In this document: positions 53,379 to 63,702 of the stretch, one piece after another | Numbering within the stretch: the stretch's first letter is position 1 | How the letters are laid out: every line of letters begins with the position of its first letter | Assembly (NCBI GenBank): GCA_026003835.1 | Contig: BPHZ01000001.1 | Location: 1,124,001 to 1,188,000 of the forward strand | Origin: Herpetosiphonaceae bacterium | GTDB lineage: Bacteria; Chloroflexota; Chloroflexia; Chloroflexales; Herpetosiphonaceae | DNA length: 64,000 bases | Reading direction: 5' to 3' | Made by a program: the position numbers and the translations under genes | Notes under the pieces: model-generated | Told to the model about the DNA's origin: nothing | What the model saw: only the letters and a program-made list of their open reading frames with translations | The model's database searches: none

Positions 53379-54419
53379 GTGCTCGATCCGCGTGTTGCCA
53401 CATTTATCCATCGCATGCCCAAGGTAGAGCTGCACGCGCATCTGGAGGGATCGATCTCTCCCAGTACGCTGCTAGAGATGGCCCGGCGCAATGGCCTTTC
53501 GCTCCCAGCAAACGATCTCGCGGGGATCGAGCGCCTCTTTTGCTATGATGATTTCCTGGGTTTTCTGCAGGTCTATATGATCTGCGCGCGCACCCTATGT
53601 ACCGGAGAGGATTTTGCACAGCTGACCTATGAAGTGCTGAAGGCCGCGGCGGCGCAGAACATCCGCTACATTGAGCTGTTCCTCTCCTCGATGCAGCATC
53701 GCCTGCGCAGCCTGGACTTTGCAGAACTGCTGCAGGGGATCGCCGACGGCAGGGAGCGCGCCTATCGCGAGATGGGCATTCAATCCGGCATTATGTTCGA
53801 CTACGGGCGGCAGTTTGGTAGCGAGGAGGCTATCGAAATGGCCCACGAGGCGGTCGCCGGGCGGAAGTACGGGGTTGTTGCCTTCTCCATCGGCGGCGAT
53901 GAGATCAACTATCCCCCCGCTCTCTTCGTTGAGGCGTTCAAGGTCGCGCGGGCCGGTGGCCTGGGGCTGACCGCCCACGCGGGCGAGGCGGCCGGCGCGG
54001 AGAGCGTCCGCGATGCCGTGGAGTTGCTGGGCGTCTCCCGCATCGGCCATGGAATCAGGGTTCTCGAAGACCCTGTCCTGGTGGAGGAGCTACGGCGCTG
54101 CAAGGTAGCCCTCGATGTCTGCCCGACCAGCAATGTCCGCACCGGCGTGGTACGCTCGTATGACGAGCATCCCGTGAGGCGTCTCTATAATGCCGGGCTA
54201 CTGATGACAATCAATTCGGATGATCCGACGTTATTCGGTACGACCCTTACTGATGAGTTTCTTCTGGCCGCCGAGCGCTTCGGCTTTACGGTCGATGAGA
54301 TCTGCGGGCTGGTGCAGAATGCGGTTCGCGCGTCATTCCTGCCTCCCGAGCACAAGGAGCGGTTGCTGGCAGACGTGATTGCCGAGCAAGAGGCGCTGCG
54401 AGGGGAGCTAGGAGTCTAG
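53379..54419 (+). CDS. add: Adenosine deaminase
   Basis: A 346-residue protein starting at GTG 53379 with GGAG 6 nt upstream. It has the metal-binding pair HAHLEGS (His19, His21), the HAGE motif with metal His and catalytic Glu (about 199-202), RIGHGIRVLED with the catalytic His (about 223) and NSDDPTLFG with the metal Asp (about 280). These match adenosine or related aminohydrolases that turn adenosine into inosine in purine salvage. Whether it also acts on adenine or N6-modified adenine cannot be seen. Confidence 0.93.
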   Translation: MLDPRVATFIHRMPKVELHAHLEGSISPSTLLEMARRNGLSLPANDLAGIERLFCYDDFLGFLQVYMICARTLCTGEDFAQLTYEVLKAAAAQNIRYIELFLSSMQHRLRSLDFAELLQGIADGRERAYREMGIQSGIMFDYGRQFGSEEAIEMAHEAVAGRKYGVVAFSIGGDEINYPPALFVEAFKVARAGGLGLTAHAGEAAGAESVRDAVELLGVSRIGHGIRVLEDPVLVEELRRCKVALDVCPTSNVRTGVVRSYDEHPVRRLYNAGLLMTINSDDPTLFGTTLTDEFLLAAERFGFTVDEICGLVQNAVRASFLPPEHKERLLADVIAEQEALRGELGV

Positions 54420-54443
54420 TGGTCGGCCACATCAGTTGTGGTG

Positions 54444-54480
54444 GGGTCGTTTGGCGGGGCGAAGCCCCGCCAAACGACCC
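54444..54480 (+). terminator. Strong hairpin after the add gene
   Basis: A 17-bp perfect stem (GGGTCGTTTGGCGGGGC at 54444-54460 with 54464-54480) and a 3-nt loop, followed by GTTCTTC. One of the strongest hairpins in the window. Confidence 0.8.
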
Positions 54481-54527
54481 GTTCTTCATCATCGTTACGG
54501 TGATGGTCGATTAGACTATTGAGTGCT

Positions 54528-55454
54528 ATGGTGGATAGACCGATCTGGCGGGTAGGGACACGGGCTGTCGTGTCCCTGGCTTTTTTGGGAGCCCTTTTGC
54601 TGTTGACCGCCTGTGGCGCGTCCGGGCAGCAAGCAACGCCTACGCTGGAGCCCGAACACTTTAGCGGTGAGCTGGCCTTCGAGCATGTCCGTGCTCAGAT
54701 GCAGTGGGTGCCGCGCCACCCCGGTACGGAGGGCTGGCGTAAGACGGGCGACTATATCATTGCCGAACTGCAGCGCCTGGGCTGGCAGGTAGAGGAGCAG
54801 CATTTCCAGGTGCTTGACCACGAGGGGCGAAACATTATCGCCAGACGTGGCAGCGGGCCGGTCGTGATCGTCGGCGCCCATTATGATACGCGGCGCCGTG
54901 CCGACCGAGACCCCGATCCGCAGCGGCGTTCCGAGCCGGTCCCCGGCGCTGTCGACGGCGCCAGTGGCGTGGCGGTGCTGCTTGAGCTGGCGCGTGTTCT
55001 TGCCGCGCACGATCTTAACGATGAAGTCTGGCTGACGTTCTTTGACGCCGAGGATAACGGCGACCTCGACGGCTGGCCGTGGATCGCCGGATCAAGCTCC
55101 ATGGCCCGGAACCTCGACATAACTCCCGAGGCGATGGTATTGGTGGATCTGGTCGGACAGCAGGATCAACTGCTGCCGTTTGAGGCCAGCTCGACCAAGC
55201 CGCTGCGCGAGGAGATCTGGGCCGTAGCCGGGCGGCTGGGCTACACCAGCTTCGTTCCCCGCGAGCACTGGCGGATCATCGACGATCATACGCCCTTCCT
55301 GGAGCGCGGCATTCCCGCCGTCGATATCATTGATTTCGACTACCCGCAGTGGCACACCACCGCCGATACCATCGATCAGGTCAGTCCCGCGAGCCTGGAG
55401 GAGGTTGGCCGAACGCTGGAAACCTGGCTGCTCGAACGCTCGCAGGAACGCTAG
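54528..55454 (+). CDS. M28-family metallopeptidase lipoprotein
   Basis: A 308-residue exported enzyme. The N-terminus has a signal helix (VVSLAFLGALLL) and the lipobox LTACGAS. The zinc site is intact: VGAHYDTRRRADRD (first His), DGASGVAVLLELA (bridging Asp), FFDAEDNGD (Glu) and QWHTTADTID (last His). This is the aminopeptidase / glutaminyl-cyclase-like layout of M28 enzymes, which remove N-terminal residues or cyclise Gln. No good Shine-Dalgarno is present; the ATG 54528 is the first close to the signal. It is convergent with the ABC permease. Confidence 0.88.
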   Translation: MVDRPIWRVGTRAVVSLAFLGALLLLTACGASGQQATPTLEPEHFSGELAFEHVRAQMQWVPRHPGTEGWRKTGDYIIAELQRLGWQVEEQHFQVLDHEGRNIIARRGSGPVVIVGAHYDTRRRADRDPDPQRRSEPVPGAVDGASGVAVLLELARVLAAHDLNDEVWLTFFDAEDNGDLDGWPWIAGSSSMARNLDITPEAMVLVDLVGQQDQLLPFEASSTKPLREEIWAVAGRLGYTSFVPREHWRIIDDHTPFLERGIPAVDIIDFDYPQWHTTADTIDQVSPASLEEVGRTLETWLLERSQER

Positions 55455-58400
55455 CTTCCCCGCAAGGCTTCCGCTGGCGCAACACGGCCTGCGTACCAGG
55501 CTGACAGGGAGATGGCAAACCCGGAGCTGAGCCACGCGGCCAGCCCAACGAGCAGGATCTCACGGAAAGGGATGGCGTAGCGCACTTGTGGATACTCGAC
55601 CGCAAGCAGATCGATGATACTACGGGCCAGGATCAGGCCGAGCAAGAGCCCAAGCCCCAGCCCGGCTGCGGCGACGACAGCAGACTCTAACGCTAGCGCC
55701 GCGCTGGTCTCCCAGCGGGTCAGGCCAAGCGCCCGCAGTGTCCCGAGCTGTTGCCTGCGCTCAATAACAGCCTGAATCCCAAGGAGCCCCAGAGCGGCGA
55801 TGCCGGCGATAAGACCAAGCCCCATAAAGCACTGTACGAGCTGCATCAGCAACAGGCGCACAGCGCCGGCCATCTGTTGCAGCTCTCCCAGCTCGACAAC
55901 AGCCAGCGCGCGCTCGCCAAATGAGATACGCAGGCTTTGGGCTGCATCACGGATGTATGTTCCCGGCTGTACGGCGAAGAAGTAGCTGCGCGGCGCGGAG
56001 GACGATAGATGAAGTGCCTCTGCCGTTGCTTGCGATATATAGACGCCGCTGTCCAGCTCTGAGCGGGCGTCGACAACGCCTATAATTGTGAGCTTGAGAG
56101 GCTGGGCTTTGCCGCTGAGCCGAACCCACACCGTAAAAGGTTGGAAGATTTCGCTCTCTTGCTCCTCAGCGGGCCTAAGGATGTCCTGCTGCCCCCGTGC
56201 AGTGATAATGGCGACGCCGGAACGCTCGCGCAGCGCAGTCCAGATACTCTGGTCACTCCTGTAGCCTGTGGTGCGTTGTGTGATGCGGGCTCGAATACCG
56301 CCTAGAAAGCCATCGTCTACAACCACCAGGGCGGTTGGCTGCCATCTGGCGCTGGACAGGCTAAACGATACGACGTGGGCATTGTATTTGGAAAAACTGC
56401 CGATTGCACCAAAGGTCTCGCGCGAGATGGCGGGCACCATCGCAAGCATGCTGGCTATATCGTCGATCTGGGCGCCGCCGGGTATATCGGCGCGCAAGTC
56501 ATAGCCGGCTACAGGCGGCTCCTTGCCGGCGAAGGCGTCCAGAAGCACGTGAATAAGCGTCAGGGATGCGACAAGAATACAGACCACCATACTGAACATT
56601 GCGAGTGTTAATCCTGCTCGCCACCGCTCACGGGAGAGGTAGCCTGCAGCCGGTCGCACAAGCACGCGCAACCGGGCCAGCCCCACCAGGTTTCGATCCA
56701 GCACCTTCATCAGCGGTCCGAGCGATCGCGTTACCAACCAGACCACGAGAGGGATTAAGACAAGCACGCCAAGGACGCTGGTCAACGCATCCGCTTGCAG
56801 CACGCCGCGGGGTGTTGGCAGCTGCTCCAGCGTCCAGAGCCAGACGGCGGCTGCAGCAATCCCCAGCAGCGTCATGCTGCCGCTCAGGATCGATGCAGCC
56901 CGCTGTTGCATATGTGGGCGTCGCAGCGTAAGAAGGTAGCATGCCGCACCGGCGAGGATCAACGAGAGCGTCATGGGTAATACCAAAGGATGACGTGGCT
57001 CATAAGCAGTCGGCATCGTGTGCCAGCGCGACCAGATCAGACCAGCGGCCAGGATTGCCAGCAGGCCGGGAAAGGCCAGCCAGCGGCTTCCTTCATCCCT
57101 GGCTTCACCGTGGGTGGCGGCGATGATCTGGCTGTGGCTGACGCGCCAGGCGGCAATCGCCATCGTGCTCAATGTCAGGAGCACGCCTGAGGTAAAGGCG
57201 AGCACCAGGCTGACAGGCTCGATGTCCCGGTCGAGGCGCAAGCCGACCAGCTCGAACTGGCGGGCTATGATGCTGCTCATCAGGATGGTTGTGCCCAGGC
57301 CGGCGAGTGTACCAAGCGCCGCGCCGAGCACATTGTAGACAACGCCCTCGAAAAGAAACAGCAGCATAATCTGGCCGCGGCGCATGCCCAGGGCTCGCAT
57401 CATCGCCAGATCGGCGCCCCGATCGGCGGCCAGGAGCGCGAAGATCAGGAAGATCAGCAGGATTGCGGCGGCGATGGAGATGATGCCCACGACAAGGAAG
57501 ATCGTTGTTACGGCAGCTCCATACTCAGCGGCCCGGGAGAGCGCTTCCTGCTTGATCTCCAACACTGAAAGATCGCTCAGTCGTTGCAAAAGGCGTGAGA
57601 GGTTTATGCGGTCGCCCCTCTCCGGCAGCCGCCCGGCGAGCACCGAGAGGATCTGATGGGTACGCGGCTCACTGATCAAACTGACAAAACGATCGGTTAT
57701 CTCGGGGTGCGCCGCCTCAGCACGCAGCGCTGCGATCCGCTCGCGCGAGCGCCCCTTCAGGAATCCCTCAAACTGTATCAGCCCGCGCTGCACGTCCGGG
57801 CGGTTGAGTATGGCATAGATCTGCTCTGCGGCGTCGCGATCGGCGAGCAGATTGCGCAGCTCTCTTGTCGCTTGCTCCGAGAGCGCAACGCTGGCATGTC
57901 CTCCATGGTTAGCGACGAGGAGGGCATTGATCTTCCCCCCGTGCCCGATAAAGGTCTGGTAGTGGTCAAGTGGAACGATGACAAGCGGAGTATCGCCGGC
58001 CAGGCCGGCGTTTTTGCTGATAGCGGCGATATGGACGTCCCAGCTCTGTCCCCTGTGGATGATGCGGAGCAACTCTCCGCTCACAGCGCCGAAGATCTCA
58101 GCAGCGGCGGCATTGATCAGGACTTCGTTTGGGCCGAGCGCTTCAAGCGCGATCGGTGTGCCGTCCAGCGTCTCGAAGCGGCCAAATGCCTGCTGCTCAT
58201 CCGCCGCGCTGGGAGGGGTAACCGCAAGCAGCGGGAGCGACGACCGCAGTTGCCGGCTTGTGCCGTGAGCAACTGTAACCTGATCGAGGATGGCGGGTAG
58301 AATACCGGCGATGGCATTGCTTTCGCGCGCTGCCGAAGCGACCCGCGCCAGCTCCTCTTCAGAAAAGAAGGGAAGACGGGCCGCAGCCATGCCGGCAAAT

Positions 58401-58744
58401 CCCGGCTCGGTGATGGCTCTCAGGCGATCCTTGACGCCGGCGCGTGGCGGTTTAGCCACAATGATCTCATCGACCGTTCCCAGGCTTCCCACGATCAGCG
58501 AGCGCAGTGTCTGTGCTATGACATCGCCGGTTCCGAACGAACTGCCGATGACAGTGGTCGAGAGCATCAGGCCAAAGACGATCAGCACGGCGCGGAGTTT
58601 GCGGCGCGGAACATTGCGCACGGCCAGCTTGAGAAGCAGCGGATTGCGCCGGGCAGCCAGCGCCAGTGCGCCAAGCAGGACCAGCACGGCGATCGAGCAT
58701 CCCAGGGCCAACCAGATGGTAGGCCAGGTGAACAATTGATCCAT
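55451..58744 (-). CDS. Large FtsX-type ABC permease, two permease units in one chain
   Basis: A 1097-residue protein. ATG 58744 lies just after the stop of the ATPase gene; the longer frame overlaps it. It begins with membrane helix ALGCSIAVLVLLGALALAA, KLAVRNVPRRKLRAVLIV (typical FtsX/MacB start), then a large external region, three helices (TIFLVVGIISIAAAILLIF), more helices, a second external region (about 760-970) and a final trio (MGLGLIAGIAALGLLGIQAV, RQQLGTLRALGLTRWETS, GLAAWLSSGFAISLSAW). It is thus a double-length permease, as in LolC/LolE-like exporters or surface-protein release systems. The ATPase is encoded upstream. Confidence 0.88.
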   Translation of the reverse strand: MDQLFTWPTIWLALGCSIAVLVLLGALALAARRNPLLLKLAVRNVPRRKLRAVLIVFGLMLSTTVIGSSFGTGDVIAQTLRSLIVGSLGTVDEIIVAKPPRAGVKDRLRAITEPGFAGMAAARLPFFSEEELARVASAARESNAIAGILPAILDQVTVAHGTSRQLRSSLPLLAVTPPSAADEQQAFGRFETLDGTPIALEALGPNEVLINAAAAEIFGAVSGELLRIIHRGQSWDVHIAAISKNAGLAGDTPLVIVPLDHYQTFIGHGGKINALLVANHGGHASVALSEQATRELRNLLADRDAAEQIYAILNRPDVQRGLIQFEGFLKGRSRERIAALRAEAAHPEITDRFVSLISEPRTHQILSVLAGRLPERGDRINLSRLLQRLSDLSVLEIKQEALSRAAEYGAAVTTIFLVVGIISIAAAILLIFLIFALLAADRGADLAMMRALGMRRGQIMLLFLFEGVVYNVLGAALGTLAGLGTTILMSSIIARQFELVGLRLDRDIEPVSLVLAFTSGVLLTLSTMAIAAWRVSHSQIIAATHGEARDEGSRWLAFPGLLAILAAGLIWSRWHTMPTAYEPRHPLVLPMTLSLILAGAACYLLTLRRPHMQQRAASILSGSMTLLGIAAAAVWLWTLEQLPTPRGVLQADALTSVLGVLVLIPLVVWLVTRSLGPLMKVLDRNLVGLARLRVLVRPAAGYLSRERWRAGLTLAMFSMVVCILVASLTLIHVLLDAFAGKEPPVAGYDLRADIPGGAQIDDIASMLAMVPAISRETFGAIGSFSKYNAHVVSFSLSSARWQPTALVVVDDGFLGGIRARITQRTTGYRSDQSIWTALRERSGVAIITARGQQDILRPAEEQESEIFQPFTVWVRLSGKAQPLKLTIIGVVDARSELDSGVYISQATAEALHLSSSAPRSYFFAVQPGTYIRDAAQSLRISFGERALAVVELGELQQMAGAVRLLLMQLVQCFMGLGLIAGIAALGLLGIQAVIERRQQLGTLRALGLTRWETSAALALESAVVAAAGLGLGLLLGLILARSIIDLLAVEYPQVRYAIPFREILLVGLAAWLSSGFAISLSAWYAGRVAPAEALRGS

Positions 58745-58748
58745 TGAT

Positions 58749-59534
58749 CTACCGCTGTGGATCTCTGGCGAAGTCCTCGAACTGCATCGCAAGCCCTCTA
58801 TCGGCGCTGGTATCCGTGATGATACGACCGTCACACATACGGACGACACGATGCGCGCTGGCAGCTACGTCGGCAGCGTGGGTGACGATGACAAAGGTCT
58901 GGCCGTTCTCGACGTTGAGCTGCCGGATCAGAGCAATAATCTCGGCAGCTGCCTGGCTGTCCAGGTTGCCGGTCGGCTCATCCGCCCAGACAATCGCCGG
59001 TCTGTTAGCCAGGGCACGCGCAATCGCCACGCGCTGCTGCTGTCCGCCGGAGAGCGCCGCGGGGCGATGGTGGGCGCGATCCGCCAACCCGACGGCATCC
59101 AGCATCTCAAGGGCACGTCTGCGCGTTTCCGCCCCGGAGCGGCCGGCGATGAGCAGCGGCAGCTCGACGTTCTCAAGTGCGCTGAGCGTCGGCAGCAGAT
59201 TGAACGACTGGAAAATAAAGCCGGTAGTGGCAGCTCGCAGGCGCGCGCGCTGGCTATCGGACAGCCGGCGCAGGGGTTGACCTGCCAGGACGATCTCCCC
59301 GCTGAAGTCGCCCTCCAGTCCCGCAAGACAGTTCAGCAGCGTCGTTTTTCCGCAGCCCGAAGGCCCGACGATCGCCACCAGCTCGCCGTAGGCGATCTGA
59401 AGATCGATACCGCGCAGCGCCTCGACGACAACTGATCCTGAGCGATAGATTTTGCGCAGCCCGCGCGCCTCAACTGCCGAGAAATTCGGCCCACCGGTCC
59501 TACTGTGTTGTTGGAGGAGTAAATGATGAGTCAT
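58749..59534 (-). CDS. LolD/MacB-type ABC ATP-binding protein
   Basis: A 261-residue ATPase. ATG 59534 overlaps the stop of the hydrolase gene (59500) by 35 nt. Walker A is [13 protein letters not shown], the Q-loop [20 protein letters not shown] is typical of MacB/LolD, the signature is [16 protein letters not shown], Walker B is [11 protein letters not shown] and the switch His is in [10 protein letters not shown]. It powers the FtsX-type permease encoded directly downstream. The overlap with both neighbours points to a single operon. Confidence 0.92.
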   Translation of the reverse strand: MTHHLLLQQHSRTGGPNFSAVEARGLRKIYRSGSVVVEALRGIDLQIAYGELVAIVGPSGCGKTTLLNCLAGLEGDFSGEIVLAGQPLRRLSDSQRARLRAATTGFIFQSFNLLPTLSALENVELPLLIAGRSGAETRRRALEMLDAVGLADRAHHRPAALSGGQQQRVAIARALANRPAIVWADEPTGNLDSQAAAEIIALIRQLNVENGQTFVIVTHAADVAASAHRVVRMCDGRIITDTSADRGLAMQFEDFARDPQR

Positions 59535-60261
59535 GGCCTTCGATGGCGGCCAGGACCAGATCGGCGATCCGCTGGTAACCGGCGCTGGATGGGTGGAAGC
59601 CATCGGCGCTAAGGTACTCGGGATGCTCGACGAGATCCAGACCGTGTGCATAGAGATCGACCAGAAGAGCCCCATGGCGCTCGGCAGAGGCTGCGATCGC
59701 CGCATTCCACTGCTGCACAACGGCATCGAGCGCAGCCTTATCCATTGTCGCGAAAACCGGTACGGGCCGTAGATCGGGGATGTTCACAACGAGCAGGATG
59801 GTATCCGGCCCAAGCTGCCGCCTGAGTGTGCCAAGCAGCTGATCCAACTGTGAGGTAAATGTTGGCAGGGGTACGCCCGCCCGTAGATCGTTGACACCCG
59901 GCCAGATGCTGACCCAGCGGGGCCGGGCGTCGAGCGCCGGCGGCAGCTGATGCCGCAGGACATCGCGCAGCGTTGCGCCGCTGATACCCAGGTTGATCAA
60001 CCGGGTATTGTCGGGCAGCCCGACCTGGACCAGCGATGGCCAGGCGTGTCGCTCCGGGTCGTCGGCGCCGATACCGACGGCATCTGAGGCGCCGAGGGCG
60101 ACATACACCTCTGGGGGCGAAGGATGGCCGACGTCGCTCACGGGGTAGAAGAGGGCCGCGACGGCGAGCAGGACGAGGGCGAGAAACGCTACACCGATTC
60201 GTCGTTGTGGGTAGGCGAGCGCTGGCAAGCTTCTTCGCTTTCTAGTGCGAAACCACGCCAC
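59500..60261 (-). CDS. SGNH/GDSL-family hydrolase
   Basis: A 253-residue protein with an N-terminal basic region and one membrane segment ([20 protein letters not shown]) that places it outside the membrane. Block I is [15 protein letters not shown] with the nucleophile Ser, block II has [14 protein letters not shown] with the Gly, block III is [13 protein letters not shown] with the Asn, and block V is [10 protein letters not shown] with the Asp-x-x-His. All four catalytic positions are present. It should hydrolyse an ester or acyl group on lipid or polysaccharide. It overlaps the ATPase gene of the FtsX system. Confidence 0.87.
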   Translation of the reverse strand: MAWFRTRKRRSLPALAYPQRRIGVAFLALVLLAVAALFYPVSDVGHPSPPEVYVALGASDAVGIGADDPERHAWPSLVQVGLPDNTRLINLGISGATLRDVLRHQLPPALDARPRWVSIWPGVNDLRAGVPLPTFTSQLDQLLGTLRRQLGPDTILLVVNIPDLRPVPVFATMDKAALDAVVQQWNAAIAASAERHGALLVDLYAHGLDLVEHPEYLSADGFHPSSAGYQRIADLVLAAIEGHDSSFTPPTTQ

Positions 60262-60466
60262 CTGTGCGGAGCTTCCGCTGTGCGCTGCGCTTCGGGCAAG
60301 GGGATCATTGAGAACATCCGCAATCCCCCGCCTGATGGCGCACCAGGAGACGTGTCTCAGCCGTCACCTCCACTCCCTTTCCAGCGCAACCAGCTGAGGG
60401 GGTGATGCGATACCGGGCGCCGACGACGTGAGTTTCGGGTATCCGCGAGATGAGGGCCGCTCCCTT
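60262..60466. other. Spacer between carB and the hydrolase gene
   Basis: Both genes run leftward, so this stretch of about 200 nt carries the end of the carB transcript and the promoter for the hydrolase operon. I see no strong hairpin and no gene. Confidence 0.3.
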
Positions 60467-63400
60467 CTACCTCTCCGGCATGTCCTGTAGCGCCCGCACC
60501 GGCAGGCGCCCCTCGCGCATTGCGCGAATTGCCTCGATGGCTGCTCGCGCGCCGGCGAGTGTGGTGATACAGATAATGCCCTGGCGTAGCGCCGCGCGGC
60601 GGATAGCCTGCTCGTCGAAGAGCGAGACTTGCCCCAGCGGCGTGTTGATGACAAGGTCAACCTGGCCGTTGATGATGTAGTCGGCGGCGTTGGGCCGGCC
60701 CTCGGCGACCTTGTAGATTGAGAGTACGTCGAAGCCGTGTTGGCGCAGGTAGGCGGCAGTGCCGCTGGTACCCATCAGTTTGAAGCCAAGCTCCCTCAGC
60801 TCCCGCGCGATCGGCACCAGCGCCGGCTTGTCGTGATCGTTGACGCTCAGGAAGACGGTGCCATCGGTCGGCAGCTGGCGGCCACAACCGCGTTGAGCCT
60901 TGGCGAAGGCGGCGCCGAAGCTTGGCCCTCCGCCCATGGCCTCACCAGTCGAGCGCATCTCCGGCCCAAGTGCAATGTTGGCGCCGGGGAAGCGGCTCCA
61001 GGGCAAGACGACCTCTTTGACATAATACTGGTCGGGGACGATCTCGGCGGTGATACCCTGATCACGCAGCGATACGCCGGCTATCGCCCGGGCAGCCACC
61101 GCCGGCCAGGGAACGCCGGTGGCTTTGGCGACATACGGGACACTGCGTGATGCGCGTGGGTTGACCTCCAGCACATAGACCTCGCCATCCTTGATGGCGT
61201 ACTGCACATTCAGCAGACCGACGACGCCCAGCTCGCGGGCGAGCTTGATCGTCGCCTCGCGCAGTGTAGCCAGGTTCTCAGGGGAGACGCTGACGGTTGG
61301 GATGACGCAGGCCGAGTCGCCGCTGTGAACACCCGCCAGCTCGATCTGCTGCATAATCCCGGCGATGATTACCTCCTCGCCGTCGACGACGGCATCTACA
61401 TCAAGCTCGATGGCTTCTTCCAGGAAGCGGTCGATGAGCACCGGGTGCTCCGGCGTGGCTTCGGTGACGCTGCACAGGTACTCGTCGAGCGCCGCCTCAT
61501 TGTGGATGATCGCCATGCCCTGCCCGCCGAGGACGTATGAAGGGCGGACCATCACCGGGTAGCCCACTGATGCGGCGATGGCGCGAGCCTCGTCCCACGA
61601 GCTTGCCGCGCCGTGAGCCGGTGCGCGCAGCCCCAGCTTGCGCAGCACCTGCCCAAAGCGGTCACGATCCTCAGCGCGATCGATGGCATCGGGCGGCGTG
61701 CCCCAGATCGGCACGCCGGCAGCCTCCAGGCCGCGAGCCAGCTTCAGCGGCGTCTGGCCGCCAAACTGAATGAGCACCCCGTCTGGCTTCTCGACATCGA
61801 CGATATTCAACACATCCTCCAGGGTCAGCGGCTCAAAATAGAGCCGGTCGGAGGTGTCGTAGTCGGTCGACACCGTCTCGGGGTTACAGTTTACCATAAT
61901 TGTCTCGTACCCAAGATCGCGCAAGGCGAAGACGGCGTGACAGCAGCAGTAGTCGAACTCCAGCCCCTGACCGATACGATTCGGGCCGCTGCCAAGGATG
62001 ATCACCTTCTTGCGCTGCGATGGCTCCGCCTCACACTCGGTTTCGTAGGAGCTATAAAGATAGGGAGTCTCGGCTGGAAACTCGGCGGCGCAGGTATCGA
62101 CGCGGTGGTACGTCGGCGTTATGCCGAGCTCCAGGCGCCGGCGGCGTACGTGGAGAGATGCCGCATGCGCGCTCTCTGCCTGGGCTTCGATCAACGTCGC
62201 AATCTGATGGTCGCTGTAGCCGTTGCGCTTAGCTTCGCGCAACAGATCAGCCGGAAGGCTATCCAGGGTATGCCGGGCGATCTGCTGCTCGATGTCGAGC
62301 AGGCTACGCAGCTGATCCAGGAACCAGGGATCAACACCACTGAGAGCGTGGATTTCCTCGATCGACCAGCCCTGCTCGATAGCTGCGCGGATGGCAAAGA
62401 TCCGATCGGGCGTCGGCGTAATCAGCAGCTCGCGCAGCCGCTCGGCGCCGGGCAGCGGGCCACCATCGGCGCCCCAGCCCATACGCCCGTTCTCCAGGGA
62501 GCGCAGGGCTTTCTGCAATGCCTCCGGGAAGATACGGCCGATCGCCATCGCCTCGCCCACGGATTTCATCGCCGTGCCCAGGGTGCGGTCGGCGCCGGGG
62601 AACTTCTCGAAGTTCCAGCGGGGTATTTTGACCACAACATAGTCAAGGGCCGGCTCGAACGAGGCCGGTGTCGAGCGGGTAATATCGTTGGGCAGCTCCG
62701 GCAGCGTATAGCCGACCGCTAGCTTCGCCGCGATCTTAGCGATAGGGAAGCCGGTCGCCTTGGAGGCCAGCGCCGACGAGCGGCTGACGCGCGGGTTCAT
62801 CTCGATGACGACCACACGGCCGGTCTTCGGATCGACGGCGAACTGCACGTTCGAGCCGCCGGTGGCAACGCCGACGGCATCCATCACGCGCAGGCCCATG
62901 TCGCGCAGCCGCTGATACTCGCGGTCGGTGAGCGTCTGGGCCGGCGCAACAGTGATGCTATCACCGGTGTGAACGCCCATCGGGTCGAAGTTTTCGATGG
63001 AGCAGATGACCACGCCATTGCCGGCAACATCGCGCATCAGCTCAAGTTCGAATTCTTTCCAGCCAAGCAGACTCTCCTCGATCAGCACCTCGCCGATGGG
63101 CGAGAGCTTAAGGCCGGACTCGACAACGCGGCGGAAGTCCTCCAGGTTGTAGGCGATGCCGCCGCCGGCGCCGCCCAGCGTAAACGACGGGCGAATGATC
63201 GCCGGGAACCCAGTGTGGCGGACAATCTCCAGCGCCTCATCCAGGCTGCGGGCGATCCCAGAGCGAGCCGACTCCAGGCCGGCGGCATCCATTGCAGCCT
63301 TGAACTTCTCGCGGTCCTCGGCGGTTTCGATGGCCCGCACGTTCGCGCCGATGAGTTCGACGGCGTAGCGCTCAAGCACGCCGCTACGGTGCAGCTCCAT

Positions 63401-63697
63401 CGCCAGATTGAGCGCCGTCTGGCCGCCAACGGTGGGCAGCACAGCATCGGGCCGCTCGCGGGCAATAATCTGCTCAACGCTATTGACATCAAGGGGCTCG
63501 ATGTATGTGCGGTCCGCCAGCGCCGGATCGGTCATAATGGTCGCTGGGTTGGAGTTGACCAGGATAATTCTGTAGCCCTCCTCGCGCAGCGCCTTCACCG
63601 CCTGAGTGCCGCTATAGTCGAACTCACACGCCTGGCCGATGACGATAGGCCCCGCCCCGAGGATCAAAACTGTTTTAATGTCGGTTCGCTTGGGCAT
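60467..63697 (-). CDS. carB: Carbamoyl-phosphate synthase large subunit
   Basis: A 1076-residue protein of normal length. The ATG 63697 ([16 protein letters not shown]) fits the family; a TTG 5 codons earlier overlaps the carA stop. It has two ATP-grasp halves: [20 protein letters not shown] and [17 protein letters not shown] in the first, [20 protein letters not shown] and [20 protein letters not shown] in the second, and the C-terminal MGS-like domain ([20 protein letters not shown]) that binds allosteric effectors. It makes carbamoyl phosphate from bicarbonate, ammonia and two ATP for pyrimidine and arginine synthesis. carA lies directly upstream. Confidence 0.98.
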   Translation of the reverse strand: MPKRTDIKTVLILGAGPIVIGQACEFDYSGTQAVKALREEGYRIILVNSNPATIMTDPALADRTYIEPLDVNSVEQIIARERPDAVLPTVGGQTALNLAMELHRSGVLERYAVELIGANVRAIETAEDREKFKAAMDAAGLESARSGIARSLDEALEIVRHTGFPAIIRPSFTLGGAGGGIAYNLEDFRRVVESGLKLSPIGEVLIEESLLGWKEFELELMRDVAGNGVVICSIENFDPMGVHTGDSITVAPAQTLTDREYQRLRDMGLRVMDAVGVATGGSNVQFAVDPKTGRVVVIEMNPRVSRSSALASKATGFPIAKIAAKLAVGYTLPELPNDITRSTPASFEPALDYVVVKIPRWNFEKFPGADRTLGTAMKSVGEAMAIGRIFPEALQKALRSLENGRMGWGADGGPLPGAERLRELLITPTPDRIFAIRAAIEQGWSIEEIHALSGVDPWFLDQLRSLLDIEQQIARHTLDSLPADLLREAKRNGYSDHQIATLIEAQAESAHAASLHVRRRRLELGITPTYHRVDTCAAEFPAETPYLYSSYETECEAEPSQRKKVIILGSGPNRIGQGLEFDYCCCHAVFALRDLGYETIMVNCNPETVSTDYDTSDRLYFEPLTLEDVLNIVDVEKPDGVLIQFGGQTPLKLARGLEAAGVPIWGTPPDAIDRAEDRDRFGQVLRKLGLRAPAHGAASSWDEARAIAASVGYPVMVRPSYVLGGQGMAIIHNEAALDEYLCSVTEATPEHPVLIDRFLEEAIELDVDAVVDGEEVIIAGIMQQIELAGVHSGDSACVIPTVSVSPENLATLREATIKLARELGVVGLLNVQYAIKDGEVYVLEVNPRASRSVPYVAKATGVPWPAVAARAIAGVSLRDQGITAEIVPDQYYVKEVVLPWSRFPGANIALGPEMRSTGEAMGGGPSFGAAFAKAQRGCGRQLPTDGTVFLSVNDHDKPALVPIARELRELGFKLMGTSGTAAYLRQHGFDVLSIYKVAEGRPNAADYIINGQVDLVINTPLGQVSLFDEQAIRRAALRQGIICITTLAGARAAIEAIRAMREGRLPVRALQDMPER

Positions 63698-63702
63698 ACC
63701 AC

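Noticed and set aside
61613..62722. 369-codon plus-strand frame within carB
   Set aside because: It is antisense to highly conserved carB sequence.
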